DNA of 27,241 bases from an uncultured bacterium (lineage in GTDB: Bacteria; Bacillota; Clostridia; Peptostreptococcales; Anaerovoracaceae): NCBI GenBank assembly GCA_905214195.1, contig CAJMLH010000030.1, positions 1-27,241 of the forward strand, given 5' to 3'. Shown piece after piece: positions 7,594-15,055 of this stretch (the first letter of the stretch is position 1; every line of letters starts with the position of its first letter). Below the pieces are notes generated by a model. It was given only the letters and a program-made list of their open reading frames with translations. It did no database searches and was not told where the DNA came from. A program made the translations under genes and the position numbers.

Positions 7594-7623
7594 AAGCTCC
7601 GCTTCCAATAGGCGGGGCTTTTA
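7594..7623 (+). terminator. terminator after the SPOCS-LysM gene
   Basis: AAGCTCCGC (7594-7602) pairs with GCGGGGCTT (7612-7620) with one G-T wobble and runs into a short TTTT. Confidence 0.75.
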
Positions 7624-7683
7624 AATTCGCCCTAATCTTAAAAAGCTTTAAATTCTTTAAACTTAATAAATTTCAAATCGCAT

Positions 7684-7711
7684 GTATAAACTTTTTCAAA
7701 ATGTCCATAAT
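7684..7711 (+). promoter_or_regulatory. possible sigma-F type promoter for spoIIR
   Basis: GTATA (7684-7688), 14 bases, then GTCCATAAT (7703-7711) closely resembles the forespore sigma-F consensus (GyATA, about 15 bases, GGnnAnAnT), with one mismatch in the -10. spoIIR is sigma-F dependent in Bacillus subtilis and the box ends 21 bases before the ATG, so the match is biologically sensible. Confidence 0.5.
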
Positions 7712-7732
7712 CTCTGTGTCAGGAGGTTCATT

Positions 7733-8506
7733 ATGGATAAACATTTTGAAAAAATACTTATAATTTTGATGGCAATAGCTTTTATTTCATTGCCGTTTTT
7801 AAATCATTATGCACAAGCCTCAGAAAACGGTTTGCTGCCGGTGGGTTCTTCAGCCCTTGTAAACGAATATCCGGGGATAACGAGATTTCATGTAATAGCC
7901 AACAGCGATTCTGCAAATGACCAAAATCTTAAACTACAAGTCCGTGATTATGTACTTGGTAATATACAATCTGAAATTGCAGAAGAATTAAAAAAAGATG
8001 AATCCTTATCGGGAAAAAACACAGCAGATTCTTTGGAAAGCAACCAAATCGTTATTAAACAATATATAGAAAACAATCTCTCTAAGATAGAAAAATGGTC
8101 AAAAGAAGTTATAGATGCCAATAATATGAATTATGAAGTTTCCGCTTCCTTTGGAGTTCGTCATATTCCCGCAAAATACTACGGACAGCTTCTTTTTCCG
8201 GAGGGGAATTATGAATCACTTACAATTACCATCGGCAGCGGAAGGGGGCAAAACTGGTGGTGCGTTGTCTTGCCTCCTCTTTGCCTTATCGACTCGTCAA
8301 ACGAACAAGAGACAACAGAATATGGCTTTACAGAAAACGATACAGTACAACTTAAATTTAAAACCCAAGAGCTGCTACAGTCTTTTAGCGAAAAAAATAC
8401 ACAAAATGCCTGCCTTAATCTGCTTAGTAATACAATCTCACTCATGCCAGGCAGTGAAAACCATCAACTTATGACGATATTAGAAAGTTATACACAACAG
8501 TATTGA
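7733..8506 (+). CDS. spoIIR: stage II sporulation protein R
   Basis: SpoIIR is a forespore-made secreted signal that triggers SpoIIGA to process pro-sigma-E in the mother cell. The 257-residue product has an N-terminal hydrophobic segment at about 8-25 with a likely cleavage after an AQA motif. The family signatures are RFHVIANSDSANDQNLK followed by VRDYV, and GRGQNWWCVVLPPLC. The start is ATG 7733, with a perfect AGGAGG at 7721-7726; an in-frame ATG at 7682 would add 17 residues and overlap the putative sigma-F promoter, so I reject it. The 3' end overlaps the convergent hydrolase gene by 38 bases. Confidence 0.93.
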   Translation: MDKHFEKILIILMAIAFISLPFLNHYAQASENGLLPVGSSALVNEYPGITRFHVIANSDSANDQNLKLQVRDYVLGNIQSEIAEELKKDESLSGKNTADSLESNQIVIKQYIENNLSKIEKWSKEVIDANNMNYEVSASFGVRHIPAKYYGQLLFPEGNYESLTITIGSGRGQNWWCVVLPPLCLIDSSNEQETTEYGFTENDTVQLKFKTQELLQSFSEKNTQNACLNLLSNTISLMPGSENHQLMTILESYTQQY

Positions 8507-9140
8507 ATTTTTTCGGTTTCATAATGGGAAGTCCATGACCTCCGTCTATAAAAGTCAGCCTTGCATCAGGTATACTTTTGTATATGAGTCTTGTATGTTC
8601 TTCCCTAATCATGTCTTTTGTGCCTGCAATAATTAAAACAGGCACTTTTATATTGGCAAGTTCTTCAGGTCTTATCCGTGGCTGATTTATTATCAAGTCA
8701 AGAAGTCTTGTTCTCCTACTGTTTTTGCATATTAACCGGTGAAATTTATAAGCTGCTGCTCTTACCCCAAGCGCTGACTTCCTCAATCCCTCCGGATATA
8801 TATTTGCTCCGCAGACTATCATTTTTTCGATACGGCTCTGATACTTAAGAGCGAATGTTATCGCTATGTTTCCTCCATCAGAAAACCCAATCAGCGACGC
8901 TTTATCTATATTCTTTTCATCCATAAAATTTTTCAAATCTTCTGCGAATTGGTCTATAGTAAACGGCTTCTCTCCCATCGGTGTTTTTCCATGACCTCGA
9001 GTATCTAAAGCTATGACTCTGTAATATTTTGAAAAGAAATCAATCTGATTTTTAAAATGTTTTAAATTTCCCCCGTTACCATGAAGCATTATCAGCGGCT
9101 TCCCCGTTCCTTTTTCAATATAATTAACTTTTATATTCAT
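8469..9140 (-). CDS. alpha/beta hydrolase
   Basis: This 223-residue protein is a classic alpha/beta-hydrolase. The oxyanion segment is MLHGNGG (18-24), the nucleophile elbow GFSDGG puts Ser87 at the active site, and Asp176 (AGTKD) and His202 (GGHG) complete the triad. There is no signal peptide, so it is cytoplasmic; the substrate cannot be predicted. The cap is short (about residues 115-160, basic). AGGAG sits just before the ATG at 9140. It stands alone, divergent from the citrate operon and convergent with spoIIR, whose last 38 bases it overlaps. Confidence 0.9.
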   Translation of the reverse strand: MNIKVNYIEKGTGKPLIMLHGNGGNLKHFKNQIDFFSKYYRVIALDTRGHGKTPMGEKPFTIDQFAEDLKNFMDEKNIDKASLIGFSDGGNIAITFALKYQSRIEKMIVCGANIYPEGLRKSALGVRAAAYKFHRLICKNSRRTRLLDLIINQPRIRPEELANIKVPVLIIAGTKDMIREEHTRLIYKSIPDARLTFIDGGHGLPIMKPKKFNTVVYNFLISS

Positions 9141-9161
9141 CTCATATCTCCTTATATAAAA

Positions 9162-9189
9162 AGTATACTGTAATAAAGTCTACCGTCAA
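9162..9189 (-). promoter_or_regulatory. sigma-A promoter for the hydrolase
   Basis: On the minus strand TTGACG (9189-9184) and TATACT (9167-9162) are 16 bases apart. The -10 lies in an 8-base palindrome AGTATACT (9162-9169), which recalls the citrate-operon operator on the other side of this spacer. Confidence 0.65.
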
Positions 9190-9253
9190 CATATTTACCC
9201 ATACAAAAATCAAAAAATACGAAATTTACTCCAAATATACCGTTATGGCAGTA

Positions 9254-9282
9254 TTGACAGCATTTTTCACAAGGAGTATACT
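9254..9282 (+). promoter_or_regulatory. sigma-A promoter of the citrate operon
   Basis: A perfect TTGACA (9254-9259) and TATACT (9277-9282) are separated by the ideal 17 bases. The start would fall near 9289, leaving a leader of about 80 bases ahead of the citrate synthase ATG. The -10 box is embedded in an inverted repeat. Confidence 0.85.
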
Positions 9283-9301
9283 TGTATACAGGCATAGTTG
9301 T
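9276..9301 (+). promoter_or_regulatory. candidate GntR-family operator
   Basis: GTATAC-TT-GTATAC (9276-9289) is a 14-base inverted repeat, symmetric except at its centre, lying over the -10 box and start point. Many GntR-family regulators bind short dyads with a GTATAC-like core, and a GntR/FCD regulator is the second gene of this operon, so autoregulation is likely. The right half continues as TGTATACAGGCATAGTTGT (9283-9301), which recurs with small changes before gldA. Confidence 0.55.
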
Positions 9302-9369
9302 GTAGAGAAACACAGCTATAACCCTTGATATTTTAAATCATATCTTAAAAAACACATAAGGAGGTAAAA

Positions 9370-10743
9370 ATGCTGGAATTTTCCAAAAAAACAAACCTGC
9401 TGGAACAGTCTATATATAGGTATAATTTGCAGGACATAAAAGAACCTAATCTTTTCCGGGATATTTTTAACTACGAAGAAGTGCCCAAAATAGCTTTTAA
9501 CCACAGACGGGTTCCTATGAATATGCCTGAGGATATCTGGATAACAGATACATCTTTTCGAGATGGACAACAGTCAATGGCTCCTTATACAGTAAAACAA
9601 ATCGTTGATTTATATAAACTTCTTTCAAGGCTCAGCGGTCCTTACGGTATAATCCGTCAATCGGAATTTTTTATATATACTAAAAAGGACAGAGAAGCCA
9701 TATCAAAGTGTATGGAACTCGGTCTGAAGTTTCCGCAGATAACAACATGGATACGAGCAAAAAAAGAGGACTTTCAGTTAGTAAAAGACCTTGAAATCAA
9801 GGAAACCGGAATTCTTGTTTCTTGCAGTGATTATCACATATTTAAAAAAATGAACATGACAAGAAGACAGGCTGCCGATTATTATCTTGAAACCATCAAG
9901 GAAGCCCTAAATGCAGGTCTCGTTCCAAGATGTCATCTTGAAGATATAACAAGAGCAGATTTCTATGGTTTTGTAGTTCCTTTCGTAAATGAAATAATGG
10001 ATCTTTCAGAAGAGGCTAATATCCCTGTAAAAATAAGGATATGCGATACCATGGGATACGGAGTCCCTTACCCTGAGGTTGCCATGCCAAGAAGCGTAGG
10101 CGGCCTTGTGTACGGACTACAGCATTACTCAGAAGTGCCAAGCGAACTGCTTGAGTGGCATGGTCACAATGACTTTTATAAAGCAGTCGCTAACGCCTCT
10201 GCTGCATGGCTTTACGGAGCTTCGGCAGTAAACTGTTCTCTGCTTGGAATCGGCGAAAGAACAGGAAATGTTCCTCTTGAGGCAATGGTATTTGAATATG
10301 CTTCATTGAAAGGCTCCCTTGATGGAATGGATACTACTGCAATCACAGAAATAGCAAGATATTTCAAAGAAGAAATGGGATACGAGATACCGCCTATGAC
10401 TCCTTTTGTAGGTGAAAACTTCAATGTCACAAAAGCAGGAATACATGCCGACGGTTTGATGAAAGACGAAGAAATCTACAATATTTTTAACACAAAGAAG
10501 CTACTCAACAGAACTCCGGGAGTCGCTGTTAGCAAAACTTCGGGTCTTGCCGGAATCGCTTACTGGATAAATGAACACTATGAACTTTCCGAAAACAAAA
10601 TGACCAAGGAAACGCCTCTTGTAGTCGAACTTAAAGAGTGGGTAGACGAAATGTATGCCGATGGAAGAACCACAAGTCTTTCCAATCAGGAAATGGAATA
10701 CAAAATAGAAGAACTGACGAAAGGAGCGCTCTCAAAAAAATGA
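9370..10743 (+). CDS. Re-citrate synthase (HMGL/isopropylmalate-synthase type)
   Basis: The 457-residue protein belongs to the DRE-TIM metallolyase superfamily and looks like the Re-face citrate synthase first identified in Clostridium kluyveri. That enzyme makes citrate from acetyl-CoA and oxaloacetate, is oxygen-sensitive and uses a divalent metal. Seen: ITDTSFRDGQQSM (58-70) with catalytic Arg64 and metal Asp65, the metal histidines in WHGHND (263-268), and the CSLLGIGERTGN loop (289-300). Related isopropylmalate, homocitrate and citramalate synthases share these motifs. The assignment rests on the long N-terminal extension and on aconitase and isocitrate dehydrogenase in the same operon. 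AAGGAGGT precedes the ATG. Its stop overlaps the GntR start by 4 bases. Confidence 0.88.
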   Translation: MLEFSKKTNLLEQSIYRYNLQDIKEPNLFRDIFNYEEVPKIAFNHRRVPMNMPEDIWITDTSFRDGQQSMAPYTVKQIVDLYKLLSRLSGPYGIIRQSEFFIYTKKDREAISKCMELGLKFPQITTWIRAKKEDFQLVKDLEIKETGILVSCSDYHIFKKMNMTRRQAADYYLETIKEALNAGLVPRCHLEDITRADFYGFVVPFVNEIMDLSEEANIPVKIRICDTMGYGVPYPEVAMPRSVGGLVYGLQHYSEVPSELLEWHGHNDFYKAVANASAAWLYGASAVNCSLLGIGERTGNVPLEAMVFEYASLKGSLDGMDTTAITEIARYFKEEMGYEIPPMTPFVGENFNVTKAGIHADGLMKDEEIYNIFNTKKLLNRTPGVAVSKTSGLAGIAYWINEHYELSENKMTKETPLVVELKEWVDEMYADGRTTSLSNQEMEYKIEELTKGALSKK

Positions 10744-11387
10744 TAGACTATAAATCACTTTCTCTGGCAAATCAAGTTTACCAGACTATAGAAAAAAACA
10801 TTCTGAGCGGCGTTTACAAAACAGGCGAAATAATCAGCGAATCAAAACTTTCAGAAGAATTAGGCGTCAGCAGAACACCTGTAAGAGAAGCAATGGCTCG
10901 TCTTGAAAACGACAGGCTGATAGGCATAAGCCCCTCAGGTACAGTGGTTTTGGGAATAACAGATGACGATGTTATGGATATGTTTACAGTCAAAAAATTT
11001 CTCGAACCTAAAGTTGCAAAAATGGCTGCGGCAAACATCTCTGAAGAAGACCTTGCACGATTAAAAGATATTCTTGATCAGCAGGAATTTTATGAAGAAA
11101 AACAAAATATAGAAAAAGTTCGCAATCTGGACACTCAGTTTCATGATATAATATATTCTGCATCAGGCAGTTCGATATTCCAATCCATACTGTCTCCTAT
11201 ACATCACAAACTGATGAAATACCGTAAAGACTCTCTTACCAACACAGGAAGAAGCCATTACTCCATCTGCGAGCATGTGGATATTTACAACGCTTTAAAA
11301 GCAAGGGAGCAGGAAAAAACAGAAGAACTTGTTGCAAAGCATATAAATGCAGCTTGTAAAAGCATACAGAAAGGAACGGCAAAATAA
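10740..11387 (+). CDS. GntR-family regulator, FCD-type
   Basis: This 215-residue regulator has an N-terminal winged helix-turn-helix (residues 8-70; SKLSEELGVSRTPVREAMARL is the recognition region). The C-terminal helical FCD domain carries the metal-binding pattern Asp and His in LDTQFHDIIYSASGS plus later His residues in CEHVDIYNAL and KHINAAC. FCD regulators typically sense organic acids, which fits a citrate operon. I place the start at ATG 10740, which overlaps the citrate synthase stop (ATGA); AAGGAG is 13 bases upstream, rather far, so translation may rely on coupling. The longer in-frame extension from 10638 would run inside the citrate synthase gene. It probably represses from the dyad at 9276-9289. 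Confidence 0.9.
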   Translation: MIDYKSLSLANQVYQTIEKNILSGVYKTGEIISESKLSEELGVSRTPVREAMARLENDRLIGISPSGTVVLGITDDDVMDMFTVKKFLEPKVAKMAAANISEEDLARLKDILDQQEFYEEKQNIEKVRNLDTQFHDIIYSASGSSIFQSILSPIHHKLMKYRKDSLTNTGRSHYSICEHVDIYNALKAREQEKTEELVAKHINAACKSIQKGTAK

Positions 11388-13318
11388 TGGGTTTAACAAT
11401 CGCACAAAAAATAATTAAAGAACATCTTGTAAGCGGAGAAATGATTCCGGGAAAAGAAGTCGCTCTCAAAATAGACCAGACTCTTACACAAGACGCAACC
11501 GGTACAATGGCATATTTGGAATTTGAAACCATGGGAGTACCTCGTGTACGCACAGAGCTTTCGGTAGCATACATAGACCACAACACTTTACAGTCAGGTT
11601 TTGAAAACGCTGACGACCATCGTTTTATACAGTCCATGGCAAAGAAACACGGTCTGTACTTTTCAAGGCCGGGTAACGGAATCTGTCACCAGGTTCATCT
11701 GGAAAGATTCGGTAAACCGGGAAAAACTTTGATTGGATCAGATAGCCACACTCCTACAGGCGGAGGTATAGGAATGCTTGCTATGGGAGCCGGCGGACTT
11801 GATGTTGCAGTAGCAATGGGTGGCGGTGCATATTATATTACAATGCCGAAAATGTACAAAGTAAACCTTACAGGAAAACTCCGTGATTTCGTTACAGCAA
11901 AAGATGTGAGCCTTGAAATCTTAAGAATTCTGTCTGTAAAAGGCGGAGTAGGAGCAATCATAGAGTGGGGCGGCGAGGGTGTAAAGACACTTTCCGTACC
12001 TGAAAGAGCAACTATTACAAATATGGGAACAGAACTTGGCGCAACAACCTCAATATTCCCTTCAGATGAAATAACAAAAGCTTTCTTAGAGGCCGAGGGC
12101 AGAGCAGAGGATTATGTTGAACTCAAAAGTGACGATGACGCAGTATACGACAAAATCATTGACATAGATCTTTCAACACTAAATCCTATGATTGCATGTC
12201 CTCATAGTCCTGATAATGTAGTAGAGGTTTCAAGCCTCAAGGGAACAAAGGTAGATCAGGTCTGCATAGGCTCATGTACCAACTCTTCACTTTTGGATAT
12301 GCTAAAAGTCGCAGCATTACTTAAGGGAAAAACAATCCGTCCGGAAGTCAGTCTTTCCATATCTCCTGGTTCAAAACAGGTTCTTTCAATGCTTGCGGAC
12401 TGTGGCGCTTTATCAGATATTCTTGCAAGCGGCGCAAGAGTTTTGGAATGTGCATGCGGACCTTGCATAGGAATGGGATTTTCACCTAACTCAGGCGGTG
12501 TATCTCTCAGAACTTTCAACAGAAACTTTGAAGGACGCTCAGGCACCGCAGATGGACAAGTATACCTTGTTTCACCTGAAACAGCAGTAGCCGCTGCTCT
12601 TACAGGCGAAATAACAGACCCTATGCTTCTTGGAACTATGCCAAAGGTAACTATGCCTGAAAAATTCAAGATAGATGACAGTGCCGTTATACCTCCGGCT
12701 TCAATAGAAGATGCAAAAGATATAGAAATCTTAAGAGGTCCAAACATCAAGCCTTTCCCTGACAGTAAGCCACTTGGCGATTCACTCAATGTACCTCTTG
12801 TACTTAAAGTGGGCGATAATATAACTACTGACCACATTATGCCGGCCGGGGCTAAAATACTGCCTTACAGATCAAACATTCCTCACCTGTCTCAATACTG
12901 TTTCGGAGTATGCGATAAGACATTCCCTGAAAGAGCCAAGGCAGCAGGAGAAAGCATAATAGTAGGCGGAAATAACTATGGTCAAGGATCTTCAAGAGAA
13001 CATGCGGCGCTTGTTCCTCTTTACCTTGGTGTCAGAGCTGTTATTACAAAGAGTTTTGCAAGAATACATGCTGCAAATTTAATAAATGCCGGAATCGTTC
13101 CTCTTACATTTGAAAATCCGGACGACTATGATAAGCTCAGTCAAGATGATAACCTGTCCATAGACAATATATATGCAGGTCTTGACAGTGGAAAACTTAT
13201 ATTAAAGAACAATGCATCAGGAGTGGAAATTCCATTGGTTTGCAGCTTTACCGAAAGACAAAAGGCGATACTTAAAGCCGGCGGTCTTTTGAAATATGTA
13301 GGCATGGGGAACCTATAA
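11387..13318 (+). CDS. aconitate hydratase
   Basis: Aconitase isomerises citrate to isocitrate with a [4Fe-4S] cluster. The 643-residue protein is the shorter, single-chain bacterial type, close to the putative aconitase/homoaconitase branch rather than the 890-residue AcnA. Seen: GSDSHTP (117-123), cluster cysteines 297 (GSCTNSS), 357 and 360 (CGPC). The C-terminal swivelling domain has GGNNYGQGSSREHAA near residue 527. A homoaconitase or isopropylmalate isomerase role is unlikely given its neighbours. The start overlaps the GntR stop as TAATG, with AAGGA 11 bases before it. The isocitrate dehydrogenase follows after 13 bases, with its ribosome site touching this stop codon. Confidence 0.93.
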   Translation: MGLTIAQKIIKEHLVSGEMIPGKEVALKIDQTLTQDATGTMAYLEFETMGVPRVRTELSVAYIDHNTLQSGFENADDHRFIQSMAKKHGLYFSRPGNGICHQVHLERFGKPGKTLIGSDSHTPTGGGIGMLAMGAGGLDVAVAMGGGAYYITMPKMYKVNLTGKLRDFVTAKDVSLEILRILSVKGGVGAIIEWGGEGVKTLSVPERATITNMGTELGATTSIFPSDEITKAFLEAEGRAEDYVELKSDDDAVYDKIIDIDLSTLNPMIACPHSPDNVVEVSSLKGTKVDQVCIGSCTNSSLLDMLKVAALLKGKTIRPEVSLSISPGSKQVLSMLADCGALSDILASGARVLECACGPCIGMGFSPNSGGVSLRTFNRNFEGRSGTADGQVYLVSPETAVAAALTGEITDPMLLGTMPKVTMPEKFKIDDSAVIPPASIEDAKDIEILRGPNIKPFPDSKPLGDSLNVPLVLKVGDNITTDHIMPAGAKILPYRSNIPHLSQYCFGVCDKTFPERAKAAGESIIVGGNNYGQGSSREHAALVPLYLGVRAVITKSFARIHAANLINAGIVPLTFENPDDYDKLSQDDNLSIDNIYAGLDSGKLILKNNASGVEIPLVCSFTERQKAILKAGGLLKYVGMGNL

Positions 13319-13331
13319 GGAGGTAATTGGT

Positions 13332-14471
13332 TTGGAAAATTATATAAAAAGTGCTTCTCAGCAGTTTGAAAAATTATTAAGAGAACAAATTGAAAGAGCT
13401 GAAAGGATGGCAAACACACAATCTGCCAAAGACTTTAAAAAGCTTGATAAAATAACAGTAGGTCTGTGCGGCGGAGACGGAATAGGTCCTATAATTATGA
13501 ACGAGGCTCGCCGCCTGTTAAATGCACTGTTGTCGGAAGAGCTTGCCGCAGGAAAAATAGAATTCCGTGAGATTGACGGACTTACTATCGAAAACAGAAT
13601 CGAAAAAGGTCAACCCGTTCCCGATGATGTCCTTGCTCAAATAAAGTCTTGCGATGTCATTCTAAAAGGCCCTACCACAACACCTAAGGGTGGCAAAATG
13701 GAAAGTGCAAATGTTACTTTGCGCCGTGAACTTGACCTTTATGCCAATGTCCGTCCCGTATCTGTTCCGGAAGAAGGTATAGACTGGATGTTCTACCGTG
13801 AAAATACAGAGGGAGAGTATACTCTTGGCAGCAAGGGTATAGAAATTCCGGACATACTCTCAATGGACTTCAAAGTAACAACAGACTGCGGAACTAAAAG
13901 AATAGCAAGAGCTGCATTTGAATATGCCAAAAATAACGGTAAAAACAATGTTGCTATAGTAACTAAAGCCAATATAATGAAAAAAACCGATGGTAAATTT
14001 TCCAAAATATGCAACGAAATCGCTGCCGAATATCCCGGTATCACAGCTGAGGATTGGTACATAGACATTATGACTGCAAACTTAGTAAATAAGTCTATCA
14101 GAAATAAATTTCAGGTATTTGTACTTCCTAACCTGTACGGCGATATCATAACTGATGAGGCCGCCGAGATTCAAGGTGGTGTCGGCACTGCGGGAAGTGC
14201 AAATATAGGTGATAATTATGCAATGTTTGAAGCTATCCATGGAAGCGCCCCTCGAATGATTGAAGAGGGTCTTGGCGATTATGCCAACCCGGCAAGTATA
14301 TTTAAAGCTGCTGAAATGATGTTAAGACATATAGGTCTTGCAGAGCCTGCCGACAAGCTCAAATCAGCTCTTCATACATGCTGCGACACTGAAAAAGCAG
14401 TTGTTGTCACAGGGCTTAAAGATGGTGCAACATGCAAAGAATTTGCCGACTATGTAATAAGTAAATTTTAA
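13332..14471 (+). CDS. icd: isocitrate dehydrogenase, likely NAD-dependent
   Basis: This oxidises isocitrate to 2-oxoglutarate and CO2, closing the path from acetyl-CoA to glutamate precursors. The 379-residue product is a beta-decarboxylating dehydrogenase with GGDGIGP (47-53), the substrate loop SANVTLRRELDLYANVRPV region (125-143), FYRENTEGEY, and the nucleotide loop HGSAP plus DYANP. The HGSAP loop is more like NAD- than NADP-dependent forms, but cofactor choice is an inference. The start is TTG 13332: AAGGAGGT (13317-13324) lies 7 bases upstream, and the first 25 residues (QQFEKLLREQIERAERM) look like the usual N-terminal helix of clostridial homologues, so the later ATG at residue 26 is rejected. 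Confidence 0.92.
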   Translation: MENYIKSASQQFEKLLREQIERAERMANTQSAKDFKKLDKITVGLCGGDGIGPIIMNEARRLLNALLSEELAAGKIEFREIDGLTIENRIEKGQPVPDDVLAQIKSCDVILKGPTTTPKGGKMESANVTLRRELDLYANVRPVSVPEEGIDWMFYRENTEGEYTLGSKGIEIPDILSMDFKVTTDCGTKRIARAAFEYAKNNGKNNVAIVTKANIMKKTDGKFSKICNEIAAEYPGITAEDWYIDIMTANLVNKSIRNKFQVFVLPNLYGDIITDEAAEIQGGVGTAGSANIGDNYAMFEAIHGSAPRMIEEGLGDYANPASIFKAAEMMLRHIGLAEPADKLKSALHTCCDTEKAVVVTGLKDGATCKEFADYVISKF

Positions 14472-14526
14472 AAATATTTAACTAAGAAGCGGTTAAAATC
14501 GCATCAACTATTCTTAGGCCTATAAT

Positions 14527-14588
14527 AAAAATTGAGGTGGTTGAAAATAATTTCAGCTATCTCAATTTTTTATTGCGAAAAAATTGAG
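14527..14588 (+). terminator. citrate-operon terminator with alternative hairpin
   Basis: Segment 1 (14527-14536, AAAAATTGAG) pairs with segment 2 (14561-14570, CTCAATTTTT), with an inner GTTGAAA/TTTCAGC stem, and runs into TTATT; this is a normal terminator. Segment 2 extended by one base (14561-14571) is also the exact complement of segment 3 (14578-14588, AAAAAATTGAG), so a second 11-bp hairpin is mutually exclusive with the first. Confidence 0.75.
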
Positions 14589-14813
14589 CATAAATACAAT
14601 TTCTAATGCAATAAATTTTGACCGTCTCTTAATAGAGTATTGTTGGCCTTGCGATAGGAATTTGCCTCATTTGGCCACAAAATTATGAGATTGACCGTAT
14701 TGTAGCAGGTCACCTCAGATTGCTGTAATCCATCAACTCCCATAGCTACCCGGTCGCTTCTTCATATTCTCATCTTATTTTCTACATATTTCTTCTAACT
14801 TTACTTCCCTCAG

Positions 14814-14841
14814 TTTACACAAATATAAGCAATAATATATT
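14814..14841 (+). promoter_or_regulatory. possible promoter for a spacer RNA
   Basis: TTTACA (14814-14819) and TATATT (14836-14841) are 16 bases apart. Transcription would begin at about 14848, exactly where the paired GC-rich block starts. Confidence 0.4.
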
Positions 14842-14847
14842 TAAAGA

Positions 14848-14987
14848 GGTCGGCAGCTGCCTTAAGGTATACAGTCCTCCAACACACTTTTCAGAAAACA
14901 AACAATGTATGCACTTATGGCAGACGGAGAGGTCTCTCTCCTACAGCGGCCACACCACACCGCTATTTCCTCTCCTGCTGTACGACC
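14848..14987 (+). ncRNA. candidate structured RNA upstream of metF
   Basis: A GC-rich block in an AT-rich spacer folds by eye into a closed branched shape. The outer stem is GGTCG-g-CAGC (14848-14857) with GCTG-ta-CGACC (14977-14987). A long arm begins CTGCC (14857-14861) and TAAG-GTATAC, and returns as GTATGC-a-CTTA-t-GGCAG (ending 14923). Two local hairpins follow: GGAGAG/CTCTCC (14926-14941 region) and AGCGG/CCGCT (14945-14964 region). A possible promoter starts at its 5' edge. I recognise no known family; strand and extent are inferred. Confidence 0.4.
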
Positions 14988-15026
14988 CCGTTTTAAACAT
15001 TCTTAAATATAAAATATTTCTAAAAC

Positions 15027-15055
15027 TTGTTATATCAGGCTCGTCGTAGTATAAT
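15027..15055 (+). promoter_or_regulatory. sigma-A promoter of the metF operon
   Basis: TTGTTA (15027-15032) and a perfect TATAAT (15050-15055) are 17 bases apart. The start at about 15062 leaves a leader under 30 bases, too short for a riboswitch. Confidence 0.8.

Noticed and set aside
10638..10739. Longer start for the GntR regulator
   Set aside because: The extension lies wholly inside the citrate synthase gene and encodes no family-like sequence; the ATG overlapping the stop fits the helix-turn-helix N terminus.
9370..10743. Isopropylmalate or homocitrate synthase
   Set aside because: The superfamily motifs are shared, but no leucine- or lysine-pathway gene is nearby, while aconitase and isocitrate dehydrogenase are in the same operon; Re-citrate synthase fits better.
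14861..14874. GGTATACAG near 14866 and again at the metH end (about 19076) as regulator sites
   Set aside because: The first is part of the paired arm of the RNA fold and the second lies inside coding sequence; only the GTATAC core is shared, with no promoter context.
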